Assembly (NCBI RefSeq): GCF_025398315.1
Contig: NZ_JAODOQ010000001.1
Coordinates: 3,162,001 to 3,226,000 of the forward strand
Direction of reading: 5' to 3'
DNA: 64,000 nucleotides
DNA from: Shewanella phaeophyticola
GTDB lineage: Bacteria; Pseudomonadota; Gammaproteobacteria; Enterobacterales; Shewanellaceae
Positions 33,646 through 44,133 of the stretch are shown here, one piece after another; position 1 is the stretch's first letter, and the number at the start of each line of letters is the position of its first letter. The position numbers and the translations under genes are program-made. A model generated the notes under the pieces. That model did no database searches. It was given only the letters and a program-made list of their open reading frames with translations, and had not been told where the DNA came from.

Positions 33646-35274
33646 TTAAGCTATTTTAAATGTAGCGACTTGTTGCTGCATCGCTTTAGCAAGTGATTGT
33701 AAATCATCAACAGAATGAGTGAGCTTTTCAGTTGCTGCGGATGAAGCTTGGGTAATATCATTAATTGTAATAATATTTTTATTTATACTTTCAGCAACAT
33801 AAGACTGCTCTTCTGCTGCCGTAGCGATTTGAGTATTAAGTTCGTTGATGCTATCAACCGAAGTAACAATATCACTTAACACTGTACCTGCACTGCTTGT
33901 TTTATCATTCGCATTGTTTACTAAAACTAAGCCTTCATCCATTGAAGACACAGCCAACACAACACTGTCTTGAAGTTCGCCAATCATAGTATCAATTTGC
34001 AGTGTTGATTCTTGGATTCGTTGAGCTAAAGTACGTACCTCATCAGCAACAACCGCAAAACCTCGGCCTTGCTCACCAGCTCTCGCAGCCTCAATAGCAG
34101 CATTTAACGCTAACAGGTTAGTTTGTTCAGCAATGCTCTTAATAACGCTTAACACCTGACCAATATTTTGACTCTCTTTAGCGACATGAGAGATGACTTC
34201 AGCCGTTTTACTTATTTGATTTGATAATTGTGACATACTGTCAATCGAGTGGTTGACGATATTATTACCGCTCTCTGCATATTCATTAGCTTTCTTGGTT
34301 TGTTCTGCTGCAAAATTCGTACTTTGAACAACCTCACTCACTGTTGCTGTCATCTCATTCATTGCCGTAGCGGTTTGTTCTGATTCCTCTTGCTGCTGCA
34401 ACATTCTATGATTCGTTTCTTCAGTGAAACGTTGCAACTCACCTGACGAGCTATTGATTGTATTGGCTGCATCAGTAATAGATTCAATGATGTTTCTAAG
34501 ATGTGTAATGACTTCGGTCAAGCTGGTCGAGATCATGCCTAATTCATCATCATTATAAGGTGTAAACACTTGAGTTAAATCTGAATTTTGCTTAATTAGT
34601 TGAAGCTTCATTAATATATCTGTTACTGGCCTCATTACACTTCGCAGTATCCATATCGTTAATAAGATGCTGATAACAACGGCACAAAAGGTAAAGAATA
34701 TAAAGAGCTTAATTGATGAATTATAAATATCTTGGGTTAATAGCCATTCATCACCTGCCACTCTAATTTGTAATGCGACTAACTCAGAAATTTTACCACT
34801 AATAGGATCTATGACATTATATAAAGGCATAATATCTTCAGACAACTGACCAGATATTACCCCTGACATATTGTTTAGCTTATTGATTAATAGATCAATC
34901 TGCTGATTGGCAGGCGAAAACATTGTATTAGCTTCACTGCTAAGCTGGCTTTCCTCAGGTGTTAACTCTGTAGCTAAATATTTTTCCCAGCGAGTATCAA
35001 TATTACTTTTGGCACTAATTAATGTTTGGCTTGCTTCTTGAGCTGTAAAATTACCAGCATTTGCTTTGTTAATTGCATCAATGACAGAAACAGCATATTC
35101 ATCGCCAATTATTTTTAAATCTTCTAATGGAACAACGCGATCGGTATAAATTCTCGCGACTCCACTTTCAATTTTCCCCATCATATTGACTGCAACACCA
35201 CAAATCATGATAAGGATAACTAATGGAATTAACGTGCTAAAAAGCATTTTTTGTTTGATTTGAAAATTCATCAT
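33646..35274 (-). CDS. Methyl-accepting chemotaxis protein
   Basis: From ATG 35274 ([20 protein letters not shown]) this encodes about 542 residues. A first transmembrane helix is followed by a four-helix-bundle periplasmic sensor (roughly residues 30-185, with [19 protein letters not shown]), a second helix ([20 protein letters not shown]), a HAMP domain ([13 protein letters not shown] onward) and a cytoplasmic signalling domain with the invariant hairpin tip [20 protein letters not shown], then [17 protein letters not shown]. It would report to CheA/CheW located elsewhere. No C-terminal CheR-tethering pentapeptide is present. The ligand is unknown; the helical-bundle sensor resembles MCP members that sense small organic molecules or energy state. 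Confidence 0.93.
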   Translation of the reverse strand: MMNFQIKQKMLFSTLIPLVILIMICGVAVNMMGKIESGVARIYTDRVVPLEDLKIIGDEYAVSVIDAINKANAGNFTAQEASQTLISAKSNIDTRWEKYLATELTPEESQLSSEANTMFSPANQQIDLLINKLNNMSGVISGQLSEDIMPLYNVIDPISGKISELVALQIRVAGDEWLLTQDIYNSSIKLFIFFTFCAVVISILLTIWILRSVMRPVTDILMKLQLIKQNSDLTQVFTPYNDDELGMISTSLTEVITHLRNIIESITDAANTINSSSGELQRFTEETNHRMLQQQEESEQTATAMNEMTATVSEVVQSTNFAAEQTKKANEYAESGNNIVNHSIDSMSQLSNQISKTAEVISHVAKESQNIGQVLSVIKSIAEQTNLLALNAAIEAARAGEQGRGFAVVADEVRTLAQRIQESTLQIDTMIGELQDSVVLAVSSMDEGLVLVNNANDKTSSAGTVLSDIVTSVDSINELNTQIATAAEEQSYVAESINKNIITINDITQASSAATEKLTHSVDDLQSLAKAMQQQVATFKIA

Positions 35275-35617
35275 AAATAGACCGCCAAATAAAAACAATT
35301 GATTATAAAGTCCGGTCAATCCTTAGGATGAACTTAGATGGAAACAACATTAAATGAGCGCAATAACATGACTATTAAAATAAGTAAATTACTAACTAAA
35401 CGTATACTTACTAGCAAGAAACGATCAGAAAAAGTTCTTTAAACTAATAGTCATACACAATTTATATTATGCTTACTTAATATTCAAGCTTACATAAAAT
35501 TTACATTATATTTTGTAGATTTTTTTTGATAAAAATAACAATTTTAAAATAAATGAGACATATTCCATTGTGATTCTTTAATATATGCTAATCCTGCATT
35601 AATAAATTATTTAACGT

Positions 35618-36295
35618 TTACATGTCATATTTCAAGACAATCAACTCAATCACAAATGGCTCCACTTTGACCAAAATCAGCGTGTCTTGTTCTACATAAG
35701 GATTATGCTGGCTTAAATGCGGGCTGCGGATCCAGGTACCAGCAGGATAGCGGCCAAACTCATCAATAAACTCACCGCTTATGACATAAATCTCTTCACC
35801 ACCAAAATGACGATGCGGTTGAAAGTGTGTACCAGCAGGCCACATTACCAACGCGGTGGATTCTGTGCCATGCTGATGCAATGGCATTACCTTTAATTGA
35901 CCATGCCCAGGCAGCCATTTGGCGCTATGGGTATCAATGGCCACTTGTTGCGAGTCAGTAGATTGAAACTGATGTAACTTCACTAACAATGTGCAACCTT
36001 CAATACTAAACGGTGCATGTTCAAACCCTTCAGGGTTGCGTAAATATGTGCCTGCTGGGTAATCGCCCGTTTCATCTGAAAACACCCCGTCGAGCACTAA
36101 AATTTCTTCACCTAGTGGATGAGGGTGTGAGTTAAACTTAGCGCCGGCCTCATATTTAACAATACTGGTTGCATGGCCGCGTTCAGCTTCTTCACGCGCC
36201 AAGCGTTTACGTAGCACTCCTACTGCTGGGCTATTTTGCCATTCCATCTCATGAGTGTTGATTACCACTCGCTGGCTAAAATCCATGTTCAACAT
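35618..36295 (-). CDS. ChrR-like double cupin protein
   Basis: This 225-residue protein consists of two ChrR-type cupin domains. The first contains FNSHPHPLGEEILVLDGVFSDE and GTYLRNPEGFEHAPF; the second contains HFQPHRHFGGEEIYVISGEFIDEFGRYPAGTWIRSPHLSQHNP. Each has the His-x-His-x(3-4)-Glu metal cluster, so two bound zinc or iron ions are likely. ChrR cupins occur in anti-sigma factors that sense singlet oxygen or organic hydroperoxides, but this protein lacks the N-terminal anti-sigma zinc domain and no sigma gene adjoins it. It may be a stand-alone sensor or a quercetinase-like enzyme. Start ambiguous among ATG 36295 and 36286. Confidence 0.85.
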   Translation of the reverse strand: MLNMDFSQRVVINTHEMEWQNSPAVGVLRKRLAREEAERGHATSIVKYEAGAKFNSHPHPLGEEILVLDGVFSDETGDYPAGTYLRNPEGFEHAPFSIEGCTLLVKLHQFQSTDSQQVAIDTHSAKWLPGHGQLKVMPLHQHGTESTALVMWPAGTHFQPHRHFGGEEIYVISGEFIDEFGRYPAGTWIRSPHLSQHNPYVEQDTLILVKVEPFVIELIVLKYDM

Positions 36296-36588
36296 ATTGA
36301 TGTCTCCAAACTCATTAATGGCAACAGTGTAAAGTGTTAATGCGTGATAAAAAAGTAGGTACTTTTTGGTGCCTAGGGTCTGTTAATCTTTCAAGGTTAT
36401 TTTTGCAGCAAATTGTTTCCCATTACTCACATTTACAATTGCGCGGCAGAGACTTTGAGGTGTAGTTATTCTACATAAAAAGTCGATAACGCAGTAAAAA
36501 TGGCCAACAAACGCTGTCCGAAGCGTTTGGCAATAAAAAGCCCAATCAACAAATGTGACAGGGCTTTATTTAAACAGGAGGTTAACGA
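36296..36588. other. Non-coding interval with a repeat-like remnant and the pbpG terminator
   Basis: Words such as GTCTGTTAATCTTTCAAGG and GAGGTGTAGTTATTCTACAT look like intergenic repeats common in Shewanella-type genomes, and ACGCTGTCCGAAGCGT forms a small palindrome near 36512. The only firm element is the terminator at 36532-36572. Confidence 0.4.
36532..36572 (-). terminator. Hairpin terminator of pbpG
   Basis: AATAAAAAGCCC and GGGCTTTATTT pair with a loop of about 17 bases; on the minus strand it ends in T-rich sequence after pbpG. Confidence 0.7.
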
Positions 36589-37497
36589 CTAAATACTATT
36601 ACTTTGAGCTGCTTGGCGCTCCAACTTATACGCTTTTGCAGACGCAGGAATAGGCGTTGTCCGCCCTGTTTCTAGCCATTTTTTTAAGCGAGTTGCATCT
36701 GCCATATGAGTATATTTACCAAACGAATCGAGCACCACAAAGGCCACCTTGCGTTTATCCATTTCGGTTAACATCACTAGGCAGTGGCCAGCTTTATTGG
36801 TAAAACCCGTCTTAGTTAATGCAATATTCCAATTGTTTTTAAACACTAACTTATTGGTGTTTTGAAAATCTAATGCATATCGCGGTGAAGAAAAGTAAAC
36901 ATGTTTTTTAGTGGTCGAACTCAGCTCACCTAACAACGGATAGGACTGACTCGCCTTAAGTAACAAAATCAGGTCATTGGCACTCGACACATTGCTTGGC
37001 GACAAGCCAGTGGGTTCCACATAGTGGGTATTTTTCATCCCTAATGCAGCCGCTTTTTCGTTCATGGCCTTCACAAACATATCAAAGCCACCTGGATAAT
37101 GGTGCGCTAACGAGGTTGCGGCGCGATTTTCCGATGACATTAACGTCAGTAGCAACATGGTTTTACGCGTCACCTTGCTGCCGATACGCACACGCGAATA
37201 GACATTTTGCATCACTGGTGAGTCGGTAATTTTTATCGAGATTTTTTCGTCTAGCGGCAATTTAGCATCCAGTGTCACCATCGCAGCCATTAATTTAGTC
37301 ACAGAAGCTATCGGCACTGATTGATGTTGGTTAGTGGCATATAAGACTTCGTTAGTGGCTAAATCAACTAACATGGCACTGTTTGATGCTAGCTCTTGTT
37401 GAGGCTGCTCTTGAGAAACGGGGGCAGCAAAAGAAACCGCACTAGTCAGTGTGGTTGAACAAAATAAGGCACAGGCAAAAAGAAAACGAAACTTCAT
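36589..37497 (-). CDS. pbpG: D-alanyl-D-alanine endopeptidase (penicillin-binding protein 7)
   Basis: PbpG cleaves D-Ala-meso-DAP cross-links in peptidoglycan in the periplasm. From ATG 37497 ([20 protein letters not shown]) it has a signal peptide and 302 residues. The serine peptidase S11 motifs are in order: SVTKLM (SxxK nucleophile) in [20 protein letters not shown] (SxN) in [20 protein letters not shown], and KTG in [37 protein letters not shown] is also typical. The upstream 15 codons to 37542 lack a better start. It is monocistronic with a good terminator. Confidence 0.95.
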   Translation of the reverse strand: MKFRFLFACALFCSTTLTSAVSFAAPVSQEQPQQELASNSAMLVDLATNEVLYATNQHQSVPIASVTKLMAAMVTLDAKLPLDEKISIKITDSPVMQNVYSRVRIGSKVTRKTMLLLTLMSSENRAATSLAHHYPGGFDMFVKAMNEKAAALGMKNTHYVEPTGLSPSNVSSANDLILLLKASQSYPLLGELSSTTKKHVYFSSPRYALDFQNTNKLVFKNNWNIALTKTGFTNKAGHCLVMLTEMDKRKVAFVVLDSFGKYTHMADATRLKKWLETGRTTPIPASAKAYKLERQAAQSNSI

Positions 37498-37783
37498 CAC
37501 GCTCACTTGAAAATAGGCTAATAACGATTGAGTATACGACAAAGGTTTAGTTCAACAACAGATAAAATACTACTTTTGGGTAGGTATTTCGCAATTAATT
37601 AACGTAGATCAAACGCACAGATTTAGCTTTGCCTAATATTCGTACAATTTAGGTCACTTGCGGTATTCACTGTCAATATGATGCCAAAGTAACAAGCAGC
37701 AATAAAGAGTCAAATACCGCTTTTGTTGTCTTCATGTTAAGATGAAAATAATCGTTTAAAAAGAATGATAAAAGAGAGTGTAA

Positions 37784-39110
37784 ATGGACATTAACTTGCG
37801 TTTCTTTAGTCGATTGGGTCAATGGGCAACCAATGTATTAGCCCCTAAAAGCCCACTAAAGTCTGAGTCAGATGACGCGCAGCAGGGGCTAATTTCACTC
37901 AAAACTATCGCCAATCAATACCCATTGCAAATCGGTCAGGGACAGCTCAACGAAGCCGTGCCCACCAGACCATTTTACTCAAGCGATCGTTTTGTGGGCA
38001 GAGAGTCACAGCTTAAGCAAATGGCCAATGTAATCAACTTATGGCGAAATCATCATGGTGAAATCAGTGCTATTGTGCATCTCTGCTGGTTCGGGGTTAT
38101 CGGCTTTTTTAGGTTATATGCCAACGTTATTGCAACAGATCCAAGCTGACATTGAGCATGAGCCTCCAACAAATGCCAAAGCCCTACCAGACACCTGGTT
38201 GATAATGAGTTTTTACCAAGCGCCGTTAAATGCCCTTGCCGCCATCACCAACCTATGCCATTGCTTTAACATTGCCCCACCACACAGTATTTCAGACAGC
38301 AGCATTACCGACACCATCTACGCGATTAACCAACAATCGCCGCAGCTGATCATTATTGATGACCTACACAAGTTAATGTTAAGAATGATGGGCAATTACC
38401 AGGCACTGATCACCTTTGCCACCATCATTATGGAAACAAGAAAACACCACTGCTGGATTTTAGGTTGTGAAAAATACGCTTGGCAGCGACTCAGTGCCCA
38501 ATATCAAATCACTCATTTTATTAAACATATCATCAATATTGATTATTTTAATGCCCAAGAGCTTGCTAGTATTCAAACCCAACAATTAGTCGAATTAGGC
38601 TTAATCAGTACCGACTACCTTGAACAAAATCCAGTAAAAAAGCCTAATAATCACAGCACAAAAACTCAAGACGACACTAGCGCAACGGATGTAAACCCTT
38701 ACGATGAACAATTAAAGCAGCTCCACTCCATTAGCCAAGGGCATCCAAAATTAGCGGCGTTATTGTTGCAATATTCACTCACACACCAAGCAGATATAAC
38801 ATCAGACAACAAACATAAAACCGACATTTGTAAAATCAACTCGTCCGCCATTCAAGAGTGCCATGACAATGATTTATTTTCATTAGCTGAAATTTACATC
38901 CATGGCGGTTTAAGAGTAGAGCAACACGCCCATATTTTTGCCCAATCCATTGAACAAAGCAGTTTACAATTAGCTTACTTAGCTCGCCACGGCTTAATCA
39001 TTGCCCAATACTCACAGCAAGATTTTGCTCAGCATTTTTATTTTATTACCCCTACGTTAACAAAAATTATCGCCAGCCATTTGGTCAACAATAACAAGCT
39101 GTTTAATTAA
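37784..39110 (+). CDS. AAA-like ATPase-fold protein with degenerate Walker A, frameshifted
   Basis: Joined, this gives about 441 residues. The N-terminal part reaches RFVGRESQLKQMANVINLW, the typical lead-in of AAA/STAND-type P-loop modules. The P-loop position reads ISAGSGLSAFLGYM, with Leu where the Walker A Lys is expected, while a Walker B-like QLIIIDDLHKL is intact further on. The C-terminal part is helical. One extra base near 38083 (GTGCATC for GTGATC) moves the reading frame; without it AIV continues to ISAGSG. The next gene, a MscS-type channel, follows 11 bases later on the same strand, implying an operon. Whether the protein binds nucleotide is doubtful. I do not recognise a named family. 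Confidence 0.7.
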
Positions 39111-39121
39111 ACGAGGCGAAC

Positions 39122-39934
39122 ATGGACAACTCACGTGAGGCATTACAAGCTTTTTTAGACATCATTTCATTTGATCGCATTTTAAGCATTTTATTGCTGT
39201 GCTTAACTGCGTGGCTGTTTTTGGTTCTGGTGCAATTTTGTTTAAACCAACTCAACAACAAACTGCCTAAATACCGCCTAATTTGGAATCGGTCATACCC
39301 ATTTGTGCGCCTATTTGTGTGGCTGTGTGTGATCATTTATTCCATTGTCGGCATTATTGATCCTCATGAAAACTTAATCTTAGCTGTGGTTGGTTCTATC
39401 AGTATTGTGGTGGGCTTAGCCACGCAAGAACCAGCAAAAAATATGATTGCTGGATTTATTATTATGCTTAATCCGCCTTATCGGGTGGGTGACATGGTGA
39501 CACTGGCAGGCCATTACGGCGAAGTGATAAAACTTGAGTGGAGCGTAACCTGGCTGCGCACCTTTGACGACAATACCGTCATGGTACCCAATGCTGAGGC
39601 GCTTAAAACAGCGGTATCGAATGCCAATAGTGGTGCATTAGATGAAATGGTCGTGGTTCAATTTACCATCCCTATGGTTGCCGAACTTCAAAAAGCCATC
39701 GCCCTAGCACGCGAGGCCACACAATGCTCGCCTTACACTTTTTTAAATAAACCTATTATTGTCAATCTAAGTAATGACTACTCGTTTGGGCAGTATCAAC
39801 AAATCATTACCGTTAAAGCTTATGTTATGGATGTAAGGCTCGAAAAAAAGTTTGTCAGTGACATTAATATCAGGGTGTTAAGTGCATTTAAAAAAGCCCA
39901 TTTTTATGATGAACAACAAACGCCAGCAGCATAA
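39122..39934 (+). CDS. MscS-family mechanosensitive ion channel
   Basis: This 270-residue protein has three N-terminal hydrophobic helices (ILSILLLCLTAWLFLVLVQF, PFVRLFVWLCVIIYSIVGII, LILAVVGSISIVVGLAT) and the MscS beta domain with NPPYRVGDMVTLAGHYGEVI, LEWSVTWLRTFDDNTVMVPN and NAEALKTAVSNANSGA. The pore-lining third helix GSISIVVGLATQEPAKNMIAG fits the family. It would release solutes under membrane tension. The protein is close to the E. coli MscS in length. It follows the AAA-like gene by 11 bases and precedes rpiA by 64, so it may be co-expressed with the AAA-like protein, an unusual partnership. Confidence 0.9.
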   Translation: MDNSREALQAFLDIISFDRILSILLLCLTAWLFLVLVQFCLNQLNNKLPKYRLIWNRSYPFVRLFVWLCVIIYSIVGIIDPHENLILAVVGSISIVVGLATQEPAKNMIAGFIIMLNPPYRVGDMVTLAGHYGEVIKLEWSVTWLRTFDDNTVMVPNAEALKTAVSNANSGALDEMVVVQFTIPMVAELQKAIALAREATQCSPYTFLNKPIIVNLSNDYSFGQYQQIITVKAYVMDVRLEKKFVSDINIRVLSAFKKAHFYDEQQTPAA

Positions 39935-39998
39935 TGTGCGCTATAATCGCGCCAATTAAGTTTCACATTTTTAAAAATTAACTATTGGGGATCAGATA

Positions 39999-40658
39999 AT
40001 GACACAAGATGAAATGAAAAAAGCCGCAGGCTGGGCTGCACTGCAATATGTCAAAAAAGACACCATCGTCGGTGTTGGCACTGGCTCAACCGTTAATCAT
40101 TTTATTGATGCATTAGCCACGATAAAAGACGATATCGAAGGTGCGGTATCAAGCTCTGAAGCATCAACAACAAAACTCAAAGAGTTGGGCATTGAAGTAT
40201 TTGACCTCAATAGTGTTGACGCTATCGATGTGTATGTTGACGGCGCAGATGAAATTAACGACCGCATGGACATGATTAAAGGTGGCGGCGCAGCATTAAC
40301 TCGCGAGAAAATCGTCGCAGCCGTGGCTAAACAGTTTATCTGCATTGTCGACAACACTAAGCAAGTATCGATTTTAGGTGATTTTCCATTGCCAGTTGAA
40401 GTCATCCCAATGGCACGCTCGTATGTGGCGCGCGAGTTAGTTAAGTTAGGCGGCGATCCGGTTTATCGCCAAGGTGTTGTGACCGACAACGGTAACGTGA
40501 TTTTAGATGTTTACAACATGCAAATTTTAGATCCAAAAGTCATGGAAACTAAAATTAACGCCATCGTGGGTGTAGTAACAAACGGCTTATTTGCAAACCG
40601 CGGCGCAGATGTATTACTCGTGGGTACGCCAGAGGGTGTGAATACCGTTACCTTGTAA
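39999..40658 (+). CDS. rpiA: Ribose-5-phosphate isomerase A
   Basis: RpiA interconverts ribose-5-phosphate and ribulose-5-phosphate in the pentose phosphate pathway. The 219-residue protein has all family motifs: [16 protein letters not shown] (phosphate loop), [37 protein letters not shown] (catalytic Asp and the lead to the general base), [10 protein letters not shown] and [38 protein letters not shown] ends it. A ribosome-binding site (TTGGGGAT) lies about 9 bases before the ATG, and a strong terminator follows. Confidence 0.98.
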   Translation: MTQDEMKKAAGWAALQYVKKDTIVGVGTGSTVNHFIDALATIKDDIEGAVSSSEASTTKLKELGIEVFDLNSVDAIDVYVDGADEINDRMDMIKGGGAALTREKIVAAVAKQFICIVDNTKQVSILGDFPLPVEVIPMARSYVARELVKLGGDPVYRQGVVTDNGNVILDVYNMQILDPKVMETKINAIVGVVTNGLFANRGADVLLVGTPEGVNTVTL

Positions 40659-40694
40659 TTACCGCATACTTTCTCATAGCTTCTGCTATTACAG

Positions 40695-40731
40695 AAAAAA
40701 TGGCCTCGCAAATTTGCTAGGCCATTTTTTT
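40695..40731. terminator. Hairpin terminator of rpiA
   Basis: AAAAAATGGCCT and AGGCCATTTTTTT form a 12-bp stem with an AT-rich loop, followed by a run of T. Confidence 0.85.
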
Positions 40732-40906
40732 AACTGCTATAAGCCTTAAATCACCATCGCTTCAAGGCTGTTCACGGTGTCAAAAAATTCTGGCATTCGC
40801 TATATATCCACACTGAAGAAAAAACTTTACCTCCATATAAACCTTTTACCGACTTGCACCTGTCAAATAACTACACAATCATAATCGACAGTTTGGAATA
40901 TTAAGG

Positions 40907-41469
40907 ATGCCGGTATCAATCAGCCCAATTCACAGCCAATAAATCACCTTGCGCAGCTAGACGACAATCAACTTGTCGCCATTGCGACTACCGGGTGTCA
41001 GCAGGCCTTTGAACAACTGTATCGCCGGCACCACCAGCGAGTGTACGCCATTTGTTTTCGGCTCAGTGGCCAATCCAGTTTGGCTGACGATATGACCCAG
41101 GCATGTTTTATTCGCTTATGGAAAAAGTTGGCGCAATTTAACGGCGATAGCCAATTTACCACCTGGCTGCATCGATTATGTGTTCGCCAAGCTATAAATG
41201 ATCTCAAGGCACAGCAATCGTTATGGCGACGCTTTTTACCTGCAGAAGATGTCGCCCATCAAGACGTGCCCAGCGTCGAGTTAACCGATCACCATTTGCT
41301 CGACAAATGTATCGCCAGATTACCGCAACGAACCCGCATTGTGTTTGTGTTATGTGCCATTGAAGGTTATCAACACAACGAAATAGCAGCACTGCTGAAC
41401 ATTGCCGTCGGCACCAGTAAGGCGCAATATCACAATGCCAAACATTTACTACAGGAGATGCTTGCATGA
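40907..41469 (+). CDS. ECF-type RNA polymerase sigma factor, likely frameshifted at the N-terminus
   Basis: This sigma-70 family ECF factor has region 2 (VYAICFRLSGQSSLADDMTQ, ACFIRLWKKLAQFNGDSQF, TTWLHRLCVRQAINDLK) and region 4 (CIARLPQRTRIVFVLCAIEG, YQHNEIAALLNIAVGTSKAQ). The frame carrying these is open from 40885 but contains no ATG, GTG or TTG before 41041, which lies inside region 2. An ATG at 40907 begins MPVSISPIHSQ and after one missing base near 40940 continues as INHLAQLDDNQLVAIATTGC, so I take it as the start. The stop overlaps the next gene (ATGA), a probable anti-sigma or membrane regulator, and both precede a DUF4097 gene. Confidence 0.85.
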
Positions 41470-42061
41470 GCGCTAAAAAGCATGACCTAGACCATTTAAT
41501 TAACACGTTACCACCTGAGATTGCGCCAACCACTGACTTATGGAATGACATTAAGCCGCATTTAACGCCGCAGAAAACGCATCATAACAGTGTAGTGCGC
41601 CCCTTATAGCTATAGCCGCAACATTGGTAGTGTGCTCAATATTATGGTTAACGCAATGGCGCGCCGAACCAGAGCTAATCCAGGTACAAACGGCAAATGT
41701 TACCACTGCAACAATCGACACATCGGCATCAGTTGAAGTGGATAATCACTTAATAGAATTAATAAACCAAATTGCCCAAACTCATCAAAGTCAGTTAGAA
41801 GGATTTATTCGCAATCAATATACCGTTAGCTGGCAGTTATCAGCAGACAATAAGGAACACATTCAAACCGACATTGCCAAAGCGCTTGCAGAGCTAGAAA
41901 GTGCCTCAGTTCAAGTGCAAGCAGCATTAACACAACAGCCTACTAATCAACAACTTTGGCAATTATGGCGATGGATAATGCAGCGTCAAATCACCCTATT
42001 ACAACAAGGGCAAAAATTGCCTTTTACCCACACACGCCCATCACAAGGAAATACCCTATGA
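41466..42061 (+). CDS. Probable anti-sigma/membrane-anchored regulator of the ECF operon, frameshifted
   Basis: The gene starts at ATG 41466, overlapping the sigma stop. It first encodes a cytoplasmic segment (MSAKKHDLDHLINTLPPEIA, then PTTDLWNDIKPHL), as in small anti-sigma proteins. The frame breaks in a C-run near 41604 (CGCCCC for CGCCCCC). With one C restored it continues through a transmembrane helix (LIAIAATLVVCSILWLTQW) into a periplasmic helical domain with IDTSASVEVDNHLIELINQI and LWQLWRWIMQRQITLLQQ. The topology is that of a membrane anti-sigma factor. Its stop overlaps the start of the DUF4097 gene (ATGA). A direct sigma-binding domain (ZAS) with its His-Cys motif is not visible. 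Confidence 0.65.
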
Positions 42062-42993
42062 GCAGCATTAAATACGCACTGTTAGCGCCACTAATGGCCA
42101 TAAGCGCTTTAACGATTGCAGCAGAGCCGGTCGACCAACAGCAAGATGTTGCAGCTAACCCCAACGTGAGTGTCAAAGTACAACGTGGCAATGTTGAATT
42201 TATTCGCTGGGACAACAACAGCATCCAAGTTAAAGGCGAACTTGATGAACTAAGCGAAGGCTTTATATTCGATGTAAAAGGCAATACGGTAGTGATTGAA
42301 GACAAATTGCCGCGCAGTTATCAAGGGAGTAATAAGCAGGGCTCACAACTGACTATCTATTTACCCACACAGCTGAGTTTGGACGCTGAAGGCGTATCAG
42401 CCGACTTTGCCCTGTCTCAGCTCAACGGCCAAATCGCCATCGCATTAGTCAGTGGCAATATTGAAGCCAAACAACTGAGCGGCAGCAACAAGTTGACCAC
42501 GGTTTCGGGCAACATTAATAGCGAACAATTAAGCGGAAAAATCAAACTTGAAACGGTATCAGGTGACATTGACGACAAGGACAGCAAAGGTGAGGCAGAG
42601 TTTAGGTTAGTCAGTGGAGAACTTGATACTCAAAGCGACTTTACTCAGGTGAGTATTGATCAGGTTTCTGGTGATATTGAGGCGACCTTAAGCCAAATAA
42701 ACCAAATTAATATGGTTACCATCAGCGGCGATGCTAACCTAAACCTCGGCGCGCAGCTCAGTAAAGGCCACCTTGAAACCATTAGTGGCGATTTAACCAT
42801 GGCATTTAGTGCAGCACCTAATCTAAATTTTATGATAGACGGTGGCCCAGGTGGCAAAATTAATAATCAATTAACTGACGATAAACCGATTAAACAAAAG
42901 TACTCATCCAGCCAAAGTTTGCAATTTAAAAGCTTGTCTGGTGATGGTCAGGTCAATATCAACACCATTAGTGGCCGCATTAGCGTGAAGTAA
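42058..42993 (+). CDS. DUF4097-family exported beta-helix protein
   Basis: From ATG 42058 (MSSIKYALLAPLMAISALTI) this encodes 311 residues with a signal peptide cleaved near AAEP. The mature protein is a run of roughly 20-residue units ending in SGN or SGD (IALVSGNIEAKQLSGSNKL, TTVSGNINSEQLSGKIKL, ETVSGDIDDKDSKGEAEF, and so on), the typical repetitive beta-solenoid of DUF4097. It lies last in the operon and overlaps the anti-sigma gene by four bases, so it is likely a target or sensor partner of the ECF system in the envelope. The longer frame from 41956 is an artefact of reading through the neighbour. Confidence 0.85.
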   Translation: MSSIKYALLAPLMAISALTIAAEPVDQQQDVAANPNVSVKVQRGNVEFIRWDNNSIQVKGELDELSEGFIFDVKGNTVVIEDKLPRSYQGSNKQGSQLTIYLPTQLSLDAEGVSADFALSQLNGQIAIALVSGNIEAKQLSGSNKLTTVSGNINSEQLSGKIKLETVSGDIDDKDSKGEAEFRLVSGELDTQSDFTQVSIDQVSGDIEATLSQINQINMVTISGDANLNLGAQLSKGHLETISGDLTMAFSAAPNLNFMIDGGPGGKINNQLTDDKPIKQKYSSSQSLQFKSLSGDGQVNINTISGRISVK

Positions 42994-43140
42994 TACCATT
43001 ACATCCGTTGATTAATATTCATTCAGTAAAATGCCCAGTGATATCGCTATCGCTGGGCATCGTTACTTGATACTAATATCGCTGAGCAAAGTTACAGATT
43101 AAAATTAACCTTAACGAGAGTTCGCTTAACCAAGCTAGCA

Positions 43141-43833
43141 TTACTTTACTGAACTCACTTCATCATCGGTTAAATAACGCCATTCTCCGGGCGCTAAATC
43201 AGCATCTAATTCAATACTGCCTACCGCTTCACGGTGAAGGTTAACCACTTTATTACCCACTGCAGCAAACATGCGTTTTACTTGGTGATATTTGCCTTCA
43301 CTAATGGTTAAACGCACCTGAGTTGGCGCAATAATCTCAAGTACAGCAGGCTTTGTTAATCCATCTTCATTACGCAGTTCAATACCGTTAGCAAACACAG
43401 AAATTAAGCTGTCATCGACAGGATCTGCTAACTCAACTAAATAGCGCTTACCGCAATCCTTTTTCGGCGAGGTGATTTTGTGCGACCATTGGCCGTCGCT
43501 GGTAATTAACACTAAGCCTGTGGTGTCAGCATCTAAACGCCCAGCAATGTGTAAGGTGTCAGCTTTTTCAATTTCCATCAAACTTAATACCGATGGATAT
43601 TGCTCATCAATGGTTGAACAAATGGTATCAACGGGCTTGTTCATCATCACATAGCGATCGCCTACTATGCTGATAGACTGGCCTTCTAAGCGCACATCCA
43701 TTTGCGGCGATACCTTAAAACCAGAATTCTTAACCACCTCACCATCACAGGTTACATCACCACGATGCAGAGCTCTTTTGGCCAACGAACGGGTTAATTC
43801 GGTACTTTCACAGATAAATTTGTCTAAACGCAC
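43141..43833 (-). CDS. rsuA: 16S rRNA pseudouridine(516) synthase
   Basis: RsuA makes pseudouridine at position 516 of 16S rRNA. The sequence has an N-terminal S4 domain (MRLDKFICESTELTRSLAKR, ALHRGDVTCDGEVVKNSGF) and the catalytic domain with AGRLDADTTGLVLITSDGQW (catalytic Asp), KRYLVELADPVDDSLI and ISEGKYHQVKRMFAAVGNKV. I take GTG 43833 as the start because the family begins with MRLDKFI; the ATG at 43842 would add three residues. Length 230 matches E. coli RsuA. The gene is monocistronic. Confidence 0.95.
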   Translation of the reverse strand: MRLDKFICESTELTRSLAKRALHRGDVTCDGEVVKNSGFKVSPQMDVRLEGQSISIVGDRYVMMNKPVDTICSTIDEQYPSVLSLMEIEKADTLHIAGRLDADTTGLVLITSDGQWSHKITSPKKDCGKRYLVELADPVDDSLISVFANGIELRNEDGLTKPAVLEIIAPTQVRLTISEGKYHQVKRMFAAVGNKVVNLHREAVGSIELDADLAPGEWRYLTDDEVSSVK

Positions 43834-44133
43834 GATACACACTCAATCTAAAAATAATGGCGCTATTATGCGGCTTACACGGTTAAATAGAAATCAAACA
43901 GTGATATTTTTACGGGATACGTAATTTTTGGTTACATATCCTCAGCCATTCTGGAGGAAAAAGGGTTAAATGCGCCTTGTTTTCTGGCCTCCTAAGGCCT
44001 TAACATAGTATTCACAAAAAAAGTGTTGGTTTTTTCCTTACTAAGTAGCATTTAAGGATCCAACAACATAATAAAAATATAAAAATGCTCATACGCCTAA
44101 ACTAGGCGCCTTAAACAAAGCAAAGGAAACACA
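43834..44133. other. Divergent promoter region between rsuA and the M13 peptidase gene
   Basis: About 300 bases without a gene. I see only candidate promoters and the ribosome-binding site AAAGGAAACAC before the ATG at 44134. Confidence 0.4.
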
